Shown here piece after piece: positions 9,461-21,365 of a DNA stretch of 64,000 nucleotides. Position 1 is the first letter of the stretch, and every line of letters begins with the position of its first letter. The DNA is from UBA4459 sp963776205 (GTDB lineage Bacteria > Bacteroidota > Bacteroidia > Bacteroidales > F082). The notes under the pieces are model-generated. The model saw nothing but the letters and a program-made list of their open reading frames with translations, was not told where the DNA came from and did no database searches. Where the stretch lies: NCBI GenBank assembly GCA_963776205.1, contig CAVZLR010000001.1, positions 124,001 to 188,000 on the forward strand. The letters are read 5' to 3'. The position numbers and the translations under genes are program-made.

Positions 9461-12400
9461 TTACTGTGCAAGGTTAAACCTGAAAGTAAATCCGGCACTT
9501 GTTGTGGCATTTGGAAATTGTGAAGAAACATAAGGATTATTACTTGTCCAGTTATAATATGCTCGCAAGTTGCAAGACTTTGGCTAAGCATATAATCTGC
9601 TGAAAAGTTCAGAGTATACTGCATTGAGCCTGCAGATACCTGGTTATTATCTTCATCAATTCTTCTTAATGAAGTTTTATTATCCCTGACACCAAAATCA
9701 AGTTTCAGGTTTAAATCACTTCCCACCCGGTTTGATGTTTTTCCGGTAAATGAAGCAACCTGAAATTTTAAGTCCTTTTACCCTGTATCCCAATCCAATC
9801 ACCAATCTCATTACCCAGAATTTCTGTTAACTGGTTATTTACAAAACTTAAAGATAGGTTTCTTGATTTTTTATATTCAGCTCTAACCGTTAAACTGTTA
9901 TGCATGGTTACATCTATTCCAATCAGCGGGCTGTATGTTTCAATCACAGAAACCACCCCTACATCATAATTTGTAATGTAATTATAGGTGTCCTGAAATG
10001 TTTCTCCCGGATCATCAGGATTATAATTTACATTGGTTCGCCATGATGTAATACTTAACATTGACCGGTAACCATGTGTAATATTCACGCTTCTGAACAA
10101 TTTACCAATGGCTTTTATGTTGGTGAGTCCATTAAAAGTAATTCGCCAGTTGGGAATTGGAAATTTAGGGAACGGGGAAGATATTTTAACTGATGATGGA
10201 TCGCTTCCACCATATGCTGATAAAAATGAATAATACAATACCTGCTGAGAATTTGAACCATAACCATATGGAAATTGTTCGCCTGCGATGGTATCATAAA
10301 AATATTTTGAATCATCTGGTAAATTTTGCCAGGCCGGATTTTCTTGCGCCAAGCCTTTCTGCAATTTCCTCACGATTAACTAAGAAAGGTTTGAAATGTT
10401 GGCGAAATTTCATTTGCATCCGGGCTCTGGAAAGATGTTCTAATAATGGAATATGAAATACTGAAATTACCCATGTTTGTCGGTGTATATTCATTAAAAA
10501 CACCATTCGTATCATACCTGAAATACGATTGGTAATTATCGGCATAAATCCGGTCTCCATCAATATCAATTCTGATGGCATCCAGAATATCCCCATTTAA
10601 TTTATATGACAAAGCTTCATTCAGTTTTTGCATATATGGATTGTTGATTGCCGAATCATTCGTATACCATCCATTTTCAGCAGCTCTATAAGGAAAATCT
10701 TCATATTGTTTTCCAAAAACAAAACCCCATCCCGGCGCATTATGCGCATAATTCATACCAAGAAACTGAGGTTCCAATTGATTATCAGTTCCTCCCAGCA
10801 TATATCCCGGTAATACTGTTCCCTGTCCCTGGCTCCACGTTACAGATGCTTTTTTAACCAACATAAGAACTTTTAGAATTCCTTCTCCGAACTTTTTACC
10901 ATATTCTTTTTTAGGTTTTGCTGTTGTATCACTTTCAGTTTCTTAGGATCAGGTCTTGCGCCTCTTGTTCGTGAATCCGGGCTTGTTGATCTTCTTTGTG
11001 TTTGACTGAGTGATTTCAGATATGGATTTTATTATAAAGCATGCTGAAGATCACCATTACCATTTATTTGCTTTTGATTGCCATTTTCAATGGTATTACC
11101 AAATCTGCGGCTGAATAGAATATGGAGATGCTGACCATGCATATAAGGTTTGAACGCTTGCCGCCAGGGTAACCCAGTCAAGTATTGGGATTTTTTTCAA
11201 TGGTACATTGTAGGTTACTTTTAACGATCTGGCTATATCGTTGCATGGTACCAAAACTCAGAATGTCATCCCAAACCTCTTGTTTATATTCTTCCCATTC
11301 CTCGTGTATCCTTGTCAGGATAAATAACAGGTTCTTTAATATAGGTATTTGCCCCGGCATTAAATTCAAACGACAATGATTTTGAGAAATCGTATTTAAA
11401 ATCGAAAATCCGGTTCCAATTCCAAACCCTGTTTACGGTTGGATAAATAATTACATCGCCAAGACTTTTATCGCGATATAAAATTTCATGAATCTGTCGG
11501 TTCATATCCGTTCTGAAAGCCAATACTTTTGGTAAGAGATAGAAGTTAAAATCTTTTATTAATGCCAGACTTTTTGACTTTAAAAGCATTGGCTCTTTCC
11601 AACGGCACATAATTTTTTGGTCTGTCCATTATAATTATACCCAAATCCACCCCGGTATTCTTTCCGGTCATCATATTCATAATCAATATTTCTATGATCA
11701 ATTTTTGAATATGCAAATGAAACATCAAAGTTTTCAATATCATATACCCTGGGTTTTTTCTTATTGTCAGTTCTGGTTTTCCTCACATTCATCAGGTTAA
11801 CATTTGTTCTGGAAGTATGATCTTCGACCAATCTTTTTACAGAATCACGATCCTGGCTATTGGTATAGGTAGTCCAAATCTTCTTTTAATTTTACATCAG
11901 GTTGTAAAGGATTATACTCAGGTGTAATTTTTGAGATGCCATAATCGACATGTAGAGGAAGGCTTACACCAGCTTTTTCTGAAAAGAACTTACCAAGTTG
12001 AAGGTCGGTAGTTACCAAGAAAATCTGTTACATACTCCAGGGGTATCTGTGTAATTTTCTTTTCAAGACTTGCAAATCCTGCAGAACTGTGAGAAGCAGA
12101 AACTGCCACGCGGCCTAAATCAGCCAGTGTAGCCTCAACCCTTCCGGTAGCCGCCCAACCCGATTTATCATTAAAGTCTGTGAGCCGCAATTCGTCCACC
12201 CAAATGACGGCACTTTTCGGATTGCCATCGTCATCAAGTCCGGTGCCGATTCTTTTCGGATTTCTAACACCAATTAATATACCTTTTACATCACTGATGC
12301 TTGGGCTTCCCAATACGGTTACCCGTGCATTATTGCTATATTCACGTGTAGGGTTTATATAAAGCCAGGTCGGAATTTGGATCGCGCATGGCAACATTCC

Positions 12401-15400
12401 GGTTTTGTTTTACCTGGACCAGGTCTTCAAGATCAATTTCGAAATTGTTTATTTCAGGCCAAATCGAATCGCGTAATGTTGCGGTGAGTATACCATTCAG
12501 TAAACTGAACAGGAAGTTCATATTCATAGTAGTTATCTGTAAAATCGGAACCAATTCGTATAAAAACGGTCATGTCGCCATATTCCATTTCTTCTTCCTC
12601 GAAACGCTTTTCGGCATGCACATACATTTTAAGTTTTTTAAACTGCCGGAAATCAAATTCTGTTGTTTTAAAAACACCGCGTGGCATCACCATCAAGTAA
12701 ATCAACTACTTCCAATTGTATGGATTGTTCATTCTGAAGCACATAATTGGTTGTTCCAAAGTTTACTTCTCTTTCAATTCCCGGTGGAATTACATATGGT
12801 ATAGGCTGCCGCTGGCCGTTTTCTTCAATATTCACTGCCGAAACAATAAAATTCGTTTCATTTCCATCATCTCCCGGAATATACTCACCTTCAGCCAAAA
12901 GCGAATGGTTATATCTTCTCCATTCCCCCCTTACCAATTCAAATGATGCAAACCGTGTAATAATTGGTTTTTCAAACCCACGCATAAAAACACGCATAAA
13001 GCGAATCGACCTGAAATCTTGTATATTACCAACAATTTTTTCAGGATTCTGAACCGGGATTTTAAACTGATACCATTTTACATTGGTTACATCACCATTG
13101 GCTAACCTTACATTTGTGTGCATGATGGATATCAGTGATATAATTTTTGCCCACTTCCATTTTTTGAGGATCCAATTCAACTTTATACTGAAAATACCTT
13201 TCTGCTTCACTTAATGTATTATCACGGTTGATATCTTCCACATTAGGCAGGTTGGTTTGAGCTGTAGGATAATGATTCCGGATTTATATCATCGGTAGGC
13301 GAGTTACCTTCTGTACCATTATACTGCTTGTATCTTTCAGTAACGCTTGAATATTTGGCTTCAGCATCATAGTCAGAACCCCTGAAATAGTGATAATCAT
13401 CTGCTGAAGGGTCTTGAGATGCATTAAGATATGCGTTGGATGAGGTACCATATTTTTCACGAATCACACTCAAATATGAACTTTCATAGAAATCCTGTTC
13501 ATCAGTCAACCCACCGGCCTCATTTGAAGACAATCCATCATAGCCCACATCCTGGTATATTCTTGATCCGGCAGCTGAACTAAAAGACTCAACCAATGCT
13601 TGCTGTGTTGGCACTCGACCCCAGGTGGTGGTATCCACTTCGGTTACTTCAGCGGATGTTGGTAACCCATTTTCAAAACTTTTACGCCCATCACGTAAAA
13701 TATCCTCTGATACTTCACCTAAATTGATATACAATTCTCCCGGGTTATCCGCATCTTCGGTAAAGGGATCCATCATCCAAAATTCAATATACTCAATGTT
13801 GGCAGCTTCAAAATCAGAAGACTCAATTTTACGCATGATACCTCCCCAGCGGGTTTCAGGATCTGCCAGTGTTCCATCTTCATTTAAACCAGCAGTGGGT
13901 GGATTAAGCACAGGATCGACATCGTAATTATACTGCCCCCGCTCCGATGGATAATAGGCAAAGTTTAATACAGCAATATTTGTTGGGGTTCCATTTGGTA
14001 TATCCTTATTTGGATAAACTTCTGTTTCCAGCACCTGACGGGTTGAGTTTTTTGAAATCTCATTTTTATCAACGTTTGGCGGACGTAAGCCTCCTGAACG
14101 ATCATAAAATAAAGGATCAATTATATACCATGCAAATTTTGCCCGGTTTTTTCCATAAACCAGTGTGTCCATATATTGTGATGACATACCTTCCGGAAAC
14201 AGATCAGGTTGTCCTTGTGGCACACTGGCAAGATACCATGAACCGATATGTTTCAAGTCAATTGTTGATTGTGCACCTTCAAAATCATCAATGTAGGATG
14301 TTCCTGTTTTTCCAACTGCTTTTGAATGTCCAGGAATAAATTGAGCAAATTCACCATCAACTGAAATTCTGGATACTTCATTTGTTGAAATACCCGGTAG
14401 TTTATCAATTAAATTCGTCAGCCATCTTGATTCAGTTCGGTAACTCAAATCCAGTCCCCAGATTGTATTATTAATCGGGTCATCCCCATAATTTACTTTT
14501 TGTGTTAATGGTTTTTCATTCAGATTTAAAATAGTACCACCAATATGAAAATTCTTATTGATTTCATGATCAACATGCAAGCCCATCATTCTTTTTTGCT
14601 GGATATTGAACATGGAGTTGCTTTCGAGTGAAACATTGATTGGAACACCTGAATTCATGATTCCATCGTTGATAATCTTCACTCGACCCAGCGTATAATC
14701 GACCGTATAATCAACATTTTCAACCAATGGAACACCTCCGGCCGTTACTCTTACGGATCCCTGGGGTACATTAAGGGCATTCAGACTAATATCAGAACCG
14801 GATTGTGATTTATACATTCCTTCAATAATATACCGGTTTTTTTCAGGAAATTGTTCGGCGCCCGTTTTCGTAGTTGAGTATAAGTGAATCGTAAGCATAC
14901 AAATTTGCATACTCAGGACTATTCGGGAAGACCGAATCACGGATATAACTGCCAAAAGGTTCGAGTGATGTAAAAAATAATCGTCCGTTTGAAGCTTGAA
15001 AAGTACCACCTGATGTGGCTGCTCCATCAATAAAGTCGAACATTCCGTCACCATTAGGAACCGGGTTTAACTGGTTATCTAAATTATCGAGTCCGAGCAG
15101 ATGAATCAATGGCACCCCAACTGCATCTTCCGGTCCTTCGGTGAAATAACCGGTTGGAACGCCTTCTTTATTTCCGGAATACAAAATATTTAACCTGAAA
15201 TCATTACGCTCTACCTGGTATGCTCCAATTGAATAAACGTTTTTCATCATCAGGTCCCACATGGGCATACCAGTATTCGGGTTGCTGCTCTTCAGCAATT
15301 TAACCACCAGGTTATTGGGTGCTGTATTTCCCTGATCAGAAAATTCTCCAATCTGGAAAACCTCATCGTATCCAATAATGGTGTATTGTACGGCTACAGC

Positions 15401-16797
15401 CAGCACCTGATCCGGATTAAGAGATGTATTCAATGATAAAAATCCCAAGCCTGCTGTTCAGGTTATATTCTGATTGTTTTAGCTTTCTTGCATTTTCAAG
15501 TTTCACAAAATCTTCTCCTGGAACAAAATAATTGTTTTGGCCAATATTGTAGGGGTCTCCTGTTAGATAATTGGTTACAGTATTTATATCTCTAATTTGG
15601 GTTGTATCCATTTTATACAGCAAGTCGTTTGAATTATTGCTGGCTACAACATCACCAATAAGCAAAGGATTTACATAGGGATTATGAATATTTTGCAGGA
15701 TTTCCTTCACCCAAATCGGTAAAAGCAACAATATTTCTGTTTTCTTCAGTTGCAGCACCAATATTTGTTACCCAAACTTCGATTCGTGTAATAGTAACAT
15801 CCGTAGTAACAATTGGCAGGGTTGACAAAGCTCTTTCGTAGTTATCTCTAAATTTATGAGCAAAGAAGAAGTGTTTGTTTTCCTCATAATCAAGTGAGGA
15901 TAAGTTTAAAGCTATTGGTTTGCGCTCCTCCCTGCACAGTTATATTTTGTGTTTCACTTTGTTGTTGTGAAAATAAGTGCTGTTACCCGTGGTTTTTCCA
16001 AATTGCAATTCGGTTTTAATCCCAAACAGACTCTGGCTACCTTGAATCAAGAGTTGACTTTAAGGGCAAACTAACATTACCTGCTTCAATCAATTTTATA
16101 ATTTCATCTTCTTGACCTTCGTACTTTAACTTCAGTGTATTTTCAAAATCAAAAGAAGATTCTGTATTGTAATTGGCTTTAAATTCAATTTTGTCACCAA
16201 TTTTAGCGATCACATTCATCTGAATCCGCATATCGAAATCAAAATTGGTCGTCCGTCGCTGCCTGACATCCAATGCCGGATCTTCTCTTTTATTTGATAA
16301 AATTCCAAAACTTACCTCTGCCGATCCCTGTGGCCTGATATCAATGGTATTGCTTCCAAAAATTCGGTCAAATGCTTCACCACCTACATAAATTTTAGGT
16401 ATTAGCCTGGTACCTTCCGCCGTACCAGCTGTTTGCGATCTTTCATTCCAGTAATTTTTTACGTCATTATTCAATTCATACATCCTGGTAATCATCAAAA
16501 TCCATTATGGTAGGTGTGCGATAGTCGAAATCGCCTATTTTAGTAACAAATTCATAGGTATTGGTTTCCGGATTGTAAATAATCTCTCGTTTAATATTTT
16601 CCGGATCACGCATGAACAAAGGACTCGTATTTTGATCGTCAAGATATGGATTCCCCGTATTATCCTGAAAAGGATATATAAGGTTAACGTGGGTAGTATC
16701 ACGTTGATTTGTAGTATCAGGAGGTATAGTTTACCTGGGGTAACGCAAATGCATAATCAGGCAATGATAAGGATATTATCAGGGTAACTAACAACAT
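9461..16797 (-). CDS. sprA: cell-surface protein SprA, T9SS outer-membrane translocon (many frame breaks)
   Basis: SprA is the very large outer-membrane barrel through which type IX secretion cargo passes; it is needed for gliding and cargo secretion in Flavobacterium. About 7.3 kb of minus-strand code gives about 2,440 residues, the size expected for SprA. Recognisable stretches run in order across different frames: FDFDMRIQMNVIAKIGDKIE, ENTLKLKYEGQEDEIIKLIE, GSQSLFGIKTELQFG, SRWLTNLIDKLPGISTNEVS, AVGKTGTSYIDDFEGAQSTI, SAVIWVDELRLTDF, and the C-terminal barrel strand TSAGFTFRFNLAQ ending at TAA 9461-9463. A hydrophobic segment (MLLVTLIISLSLPDYAFALP) at 16797 is the likely signal peptide. The exact start is uncertain. 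The frame changes at about 18 places, which I take as sequence errors. Confidence 0.92.
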
Positions 16798-16872
16798 AAA
16801 TGATAAAGGTGTATTTATTCTCCCTACTCAATATGACTCCCTTTTAAAATTCCAAGCAATTGATTAAATAAC

Positions 16873-17454
16873 TTACAAAATCTTTAAAGCCTCTTTTATA
16901 AGGCCTTCCACATTAGTTACTGAATCATTCTGCAATATTCTGTTAATGGCTTTTTCTGCACTGTTTTTATTAAAACCTAAAATCAGTAGTCCTGATAACG
17001 CTTCATCCTTCAATGTATTGTGGGAAAAATCAACTTTTTCATGCTCAATTCCTGCTTTCATCAGCTTATCTTTCAAATCAATGACAATTCGTTGTGCCGT
17101 TTTCCCACCAACTCCTTTAACTGATTGCAATACAGAAGATTGACCTTGTGTGATTGCAGCATAGATTTCTTCAGTACTTAATGATGATAAAATCAATCTT
17201 GCCGTACTTGCTCCAACGCCTGAAACAGAAAGTAAAAACCGAAACAATTCACGTTCTACTTCATCTGCAAATCCATAAAGTATCTGTGCATCTTCACGCA
17301 CATAAAAGTGTGTAAAAAGTTTCGTTTTTTGCAAATCCTTGATTTTAGAAAATGTGTTTAGCGAAATATTTACCATATAACCGATGCCATTATTTTCAAG
17401 AACAACATAAGTTGGATTTTTTTCAGTTAAAATACCCTGAAGAAACTCGTACAT
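16873..17454 (-). CDS. ruvA: Holliday junction branch migration protein RuvA
   Basis: RuvA binds four-way junctions and loads the RuvB motor during recombinational repair. The 193-residue product has the N-terminal OB-fold (YEFLQGILTEKNPTYVVLE), the tandem helix-hairpin-helix motifs (LLSVSGVGASTARLIL and VKGVGGKTAQRIVIDLKDKL), and the C-terminal RuvB-binding three-helix domain. The frame is intact despite broken neighbours on both sides. It lies 75 bases upstream of sprA on the same strand. The order ruvA-sprA-gcvH is shared with other Bacteroidetes as far as I recall. Confidence 0.96.
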   Translation of the reverse strand: MYEFLQGILTEKNPTYVVLENNGIGYMVNISLNTFSKIKDLQKTKLFTHFYVREDAQILYGFADEVERELFRFLLSVSGVGASTARLILSSLSTEEIYAAITQGQSSVLQSVKGVGGKTAQRIVIDLKDKLMKAGIEHEKVDFSHNTLKDEALSGLLILGFNKNSAEKAINRILQNDSVTNVEGLIKEALKIL

Positions 17455-17485
17455 GAAGCTGATTTTGGTTTGTTAGATTAAACAA

Positions 17486-17493
17486 CAAAAATA
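17486..17493 (-). promoter_or_regulatory. -7 box for ruvA(-sprA)
   Basis: The minus strand reads TATTTTTG, an exact TAnnTTTG match 31 bases upstream of the ruvA ATG and downstream of the dxs stop. It marks a transcription unit start for ruvA and possibly sprA. Confidence 0.45.
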
Positions 17494-17534
17494 CAATAAA
17501 AACTATAGGTTAAAAAAGTGAAAATCATAAAGAT

Positions 17535-19451
17535 TTACAGGCTACTTTCATTCAATTTTCGGATCTGCTTTTTGATATTGCCTACATCAAAACCACACTC
17601 TTTATGCAATTCAGGGATGGAACCATGTTTAATAAACCTATCGGGAATACCGAGTGATGTAACGGAATTGGTGTAACCAAATTCATTTTTAAACTGGGTG
17701 ACAACGGTAGCCAATCCACCGTTTATAACCCCATCTTCAAGTGTTACGATATGCGTATATTTTTTGAAAATTTTATGCAATAGTTCCTTGTCAACAGGTT
17801 TCAAAAACCTCATATCTATCAACACCTGTGTTTATTCCTTCCTCAAATAATTCCTTTGACGCTTGTAGGCCTGCATTTCCGACATGACCGATGCTGACAA
17901 TGGCTACTCTTTCTCCCGAAATAACTTCACGTCCTTTTCCAATTTCAATTTCATGGAGTTCCTTTTCCCAGTTTTCCAGCACTCCATAATTCCTTGGGTA
18001 ACGAATTGAAAACGGCCCTTTTTTATAATTTGAAGCAGTGAACATCATATACCTGAGTTCTGCTTCATTCAGTGGTGCTGCCACAATCATATCAGGCACG
18101 GAATTCATATATGCAAGGTCGAATGCACCGTGATGGGTGGCTCCGTCTTCACCCACAAGTCCTGCACGATCAATGCAAAATACAACCGGCAACTTTTGAA
18201 GAGCCACATCATGAATAAGCTGGTCGTAGGCCCGCTGTAAAAAAGTGGAATAGATGACACAAAAAGGTTTCATGCCACTGATGGCCAAACCAGCTGAAAA
18301 TGTAACCGCATGTTGTTCAGCAATACCTACGTCAAATACCCTGTCGGGCATATCTTTCCATCATTTCAATGAGCGATGAGCCAGTAGGCATAGCAGGTGT
18401 AATGGCTACAACTTTTTCATTTTTTTTTGCAATTTCCACAAGTGTCTTTCCAAAAACTTCCTGGTAAGTCGCATATTTTTTCTTTGCATTCAGATCAATT
18501 GGAGTTCCGGTCTTACGATCAAACTTGCCCGGTGCATGAAATTTCGTTTGATCTTTTTCTGCCTGCTCAAAACCTTTTCCTTTGGTCGTAATGATATGCA
18601 ACAATTTAGGACCTCCAATTTCCTTTACATCGGCAAGCACTTTTACCAGTTTATTCACATCATTGCCATCCACGGGCCCGAAATACCTGAAATTCATGGA
18701 TTCGAACATATTGCTGCTTTTCAGAATGCTTCCTTTCACCGCGTTTTCAAATTGTGAAATAGCCCGTTGCATCGAAGTACCCGGTTTGCTTGCTTTCCCA
18801 AGCAAATTCCAGACGAAGTTTTTAAATGCATTATAGCCTTTCGAAGTGGCCATCTTCAGTAAATAGTCTTTTAACGCCCCTGTACTTTTATCAATGGAAA
18901 TTCCATTGTCATTGAGAATTACCAGTATATCAGCATTGGATGCGCCGGCATTGTTAAATCCCTCAAAAGCTATACCCGCCTGTTATAGCACCATCACCAA
19001 TCACTGCAATATGCTTGCGGTCCGTCTCTCCTTTCAATTGCGATGCAGTTGCCATACCCAAGGCCGCAGAAATTGATGTGGATGCATGGCCGGTCCCAAA
19101 AGCGTCATATTCACTTTCATCAATGGAGGGAAATCCACTGATACCTTGCCAGGTCCGGTTGGTATGAAAAACATCCCTTCTGCCGGTTAGAATTTTATGC
19201 GCATACGCCTGGTGGCCCACATCCCAAATTAATTTATCGTATGGTGTGTTATAAATATAATGCAGGGCAATGGCTAATTCGATAACACCCAAACTGGCCC
19301 CTAGGTGACCTGGATGGACAGAAGTAATATCCAATATAAATTCCCTGAGTTCATTTGCTAATTGCACCAATTGACCCCGATGAAAGTTTTTTAAGATCTT
19401 CTGGTGAATCAATTTGAGATAATTATGATTCCGGGCTTCGGCGTCATGCAT
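17535..19451 (-). CDS. dxs: 1-deoxy-D-xylulose-5-phosphate synthase, frame-shifted
   Basis: Dxs condenses pyruvate and glyceraldehyde 3-phosphate, using thiamine diphosphate, in the first step of the MEP isoprenoid pathway. The N-terminal domain shows HPGHLGASLGVIELAIALHY, WDVGHQAYAHKILTGRRD and the ThDP motif start IAVIGDGAITGG. The transketolase-like middle contains PDRVFDVGIAEQHAVTFSAG, and the C-terminal domain has VTLEDGVINGG. Four pieces are joined by breaks near 18960-18850, 18340 and 17810, and another indel is likely near 19390 (SPEDL is found in a different frame). The summed length of about 639 aa matches the family. The start near 19451 is approximate. Confidence 0.92.
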
Positions 19452-19465
19452 TATTATTTGGAATG

Positions 19466-19473
19466 CAAAATTA
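19466..19473 (-). promoter_or_regulatory. possible -7 box for dxs
   Basis: The minus strand reads TAATTTTG followed by C, matching TAnnTTTG. It lies only about 15 bases from the ATG at 19451, so either the leader is very short or the real start codon is further in. Confidence 0.35.
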
Positions 19474-19535
19474 GGGAAAAGGCTGGCATGTCTTCACCCA
19501 ATTTAGAATTCATTATATCTTTTACTATGGATATT

Positions 19536-20297
19536 TTAGAGAATGAACGGAATAACTGCTTTTCGCTCTTCAGGATATTCAGGAAACTTCCGTTTATACC
19601 AACGGTGATGATCCAATGCACGTGGTACCAGGTTGGCCATCGTCCATAGTGCAAATGAAAAACTTGGAAGGCACCAGCTCATCATAGCCCAACCCAGCCA
19701 TTCGATGATCTCTCCAAATAAATTCGGGGAAGATATATACTTGAACAACCCACCTTTTGGAATATAATATCCCTTTTTGCCTCCTTTTCTGAGGTTCAGT
19801 AATTTCTGATCGGATGACATATTAATGATCATACCTGCCAGAAACAGCAAAACACCGATGATAAACCTGGGGTCTTTTAACCAACCAATAGTATATTCCG
19901 GAGAAAGATAGCCAAACCAGTATCCGTTAAAGAAACCATTACAAATATTAAAGAAAAATGCTAACGCTACAACAGCAACAGGTATTCGCTTCCCATTGCT
20001 TTTTATCCTGAAGGGAAAAATAAATACGCGGTTCACATAGTGTAACATGAAAGTTCCGTAAAATATATATACAGGGATGGAAATCTGATTTGGGCCTGCA
20101 AATAAAAGCCAGCTAAACATGATGATTACCGGCACTTCCATGATAAACCAGCCTAATCGATTATTTATAGTAGGCCCCCAAGTATTGGTGGTGTGCCTTC
20201 CATAGGGCGCTGTTACTCGTAACAATACCGGGAAAGTGACTATGGCAAGCCCCATCCAGATATATAGTAATGTAAAAAAAGTTGCTTCGGAAATCAT
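19536..20297 (-). CDS. steroid 5-alpha-reductase-like membrane protein (SRD5A family)
   Basis: The 253-residue polytopic membrane protein has about six hydrophobic segments and a conserved C-terminal block typical of the 3-oxo-5-alpha-steroid 4-dehydrogenase family (PF02544). The block includes YIPKGGLFKYISSPNLFGEI, WCLPSFSFALWTMANLVPRA and a terminal HHRWYKRKFPEYPEERKAVI. Characterised members reduce the delta-4 double bond of 3-oxo steroids with NADPH at the membrane. Bacterial homologues can also act on other enones or lipids. It lies 2 bases after the stop of an extended SDR gene on the same strand, so the two are almost certainly one operon. The real substrate is unknown. Confidence 0.88.
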   Translation of the reverse strand: MISEATFFTLLYIWMGLAIVTFPVLLRVTAPYGRHTTNTWGPTINNRLGWFIMEVPVIIMFSWLLFAGPNQISIPVYIFYGTFMLHYVNRVFIFPFRIKSNGKRIPVAVVALAFFFNICNGFFNGYWFGYLSPEYTIGWLKDPRFIIGVLLFLAGMIINMSSDQKLLNLRKGGKKGYYIPKGGLFKYISSPNLFGEIIEWLGWAMMSWCLPSFSFALWTMANLVPRALDHHRWYKRKFPEYPEERKAVIPFIL

Positions 20298-20299
20298 GG

Positions 20300-21275
20300 C
20301 TAAAAATAATTGTTTTCTTTAAACCATATAAACGAGTCTTTAATAGAGTCAGCTAGTGGACGTGGGTTAAATCCCAGTTCCTTACGCGCTTTCCCGTTCA
20401 GGATATTTTTATTTCCAGCTATTACAATATCTAATGATTCTTTAGTATATAAAGGTTGTTGCTTTGTAATTGCAGACCAAATTTGAATAAAAGGAAGTCC
20501 CAATCTAGCCAACCAGAATGGAAGCACTACTTTTTTAATCTTCTTACCACTTACTTCCTGTAATATTTCAGCAAATTCTTTCAGATTATACCAGTTTCCT
20601 GATAAGATATAGTGTTCACCACTTTTGCCTCCGGTTATAGCATTCGATGCTGCTTCAGCAACATCTCTAACATCAACCCAATTATAACCTCCCGGAATAA
20701 GTCCTGGTATTTTCCCCTTATACATTTTCAATATTAGCTCCCCCACCATTGATGGTTTATAGTCAATAGGGCCAACAATAGCTGAAGGGTTGAGCACAAT
20801 TACTTCAAACTGATCGGTTTTTTGTCCCATCACCCAAGCCTCACTCAGTGATTTTGTTCGCTCATAAGCCTGCGGAGAATTGTTAACAATGGCCTTGATT
20901 CGTCCAATGGCTGATCAAGAGGATGATGTTCCAGTGCATGGATCGAGCTGAAATAAATGACTCTTTTAACACCTGCTTTTTTACACGCACTAACTATATT
21001 CTTTGTTCCTTCAACATTCACTTTAGAAGGGTCTCAAATGAATTGCTTCCAATTGAAATACGTGCAGCCAGGTGAAAGACAACATCCATATCCTGACAAA
21101 AATTTTCAAGGCTCTTCTTATCATCTAGGCTTCCTTTTACAACTTCAACCTCCAATCCTTCAATAGCTCGATTATCAGTATGTTCAAGTACCCTAACTGA
21201 ATATTTCTTTTCAAGTAAAATTCTTGTCAGATTGGCTCCAATATGCCCGCTTGCCCCTGTTACTCCAATATTCAT
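20300..21275 (-). CDS. NAD-dependent epimerase/3-beta-HSD-like dehydrogenase, frame-shifted
   Basis: This is an extended short-chain dehydrogenase. The N-terminal Rossmann motif is NIGVTGASGHIGANLTRILL, followed by VVFHLAARISIG. The middle crosses frames (VIYFSSIHALEHHPLDQP, then YERTKS...EAWV with the YxxxK catalytic pair). The C-terminal half reads VLNPSAIVGPIDYKPS and GGYNWVDVRDVAEA, the pattern of dihydroflavonol-4-reductase/3-beta-HSD-like enzymes. There are breaks near 21035 and 20835-20905. The start is placed at MNIGV (21275); an ATG four codons earlier is possible. It is coupled to the 5-alpha-reductase-like gene, which suggests successive steps on one substrate. Confidence 0.85.
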
Positions 21276-21320
21276 ATCATCTCGCATAAAAGTGGCGCAA
21301 TTTACTAATTCTGGAAATAA

Positions 21321-21343
21321 AAAAAAGAGCCCAAAGGCTCTTT
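21321..21343 (-). terminator. rho-independent terminator after the minus-strand lipoprotein gene
   Basis: AAAGAGCC at 21324-21331 and GGCTCTTT at 21336-21343 form an 8-bp stem with a 4-base loop. On the minus strand it is followed by a T-run, so it ends the transcript of the lipoprotein gene whose stop is at 21366. Confidence 0.75.
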
Positions 21344-21365
21344 CGTATGTTAAAGTGCTGTTAAA

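Noticed and set aside
12388..12804. 138-codon plus-strand frame inside sprA
   Set aside because: Overlaps conserved SprA code on the minus strand. It is visible only because sprA is broken into pieces.
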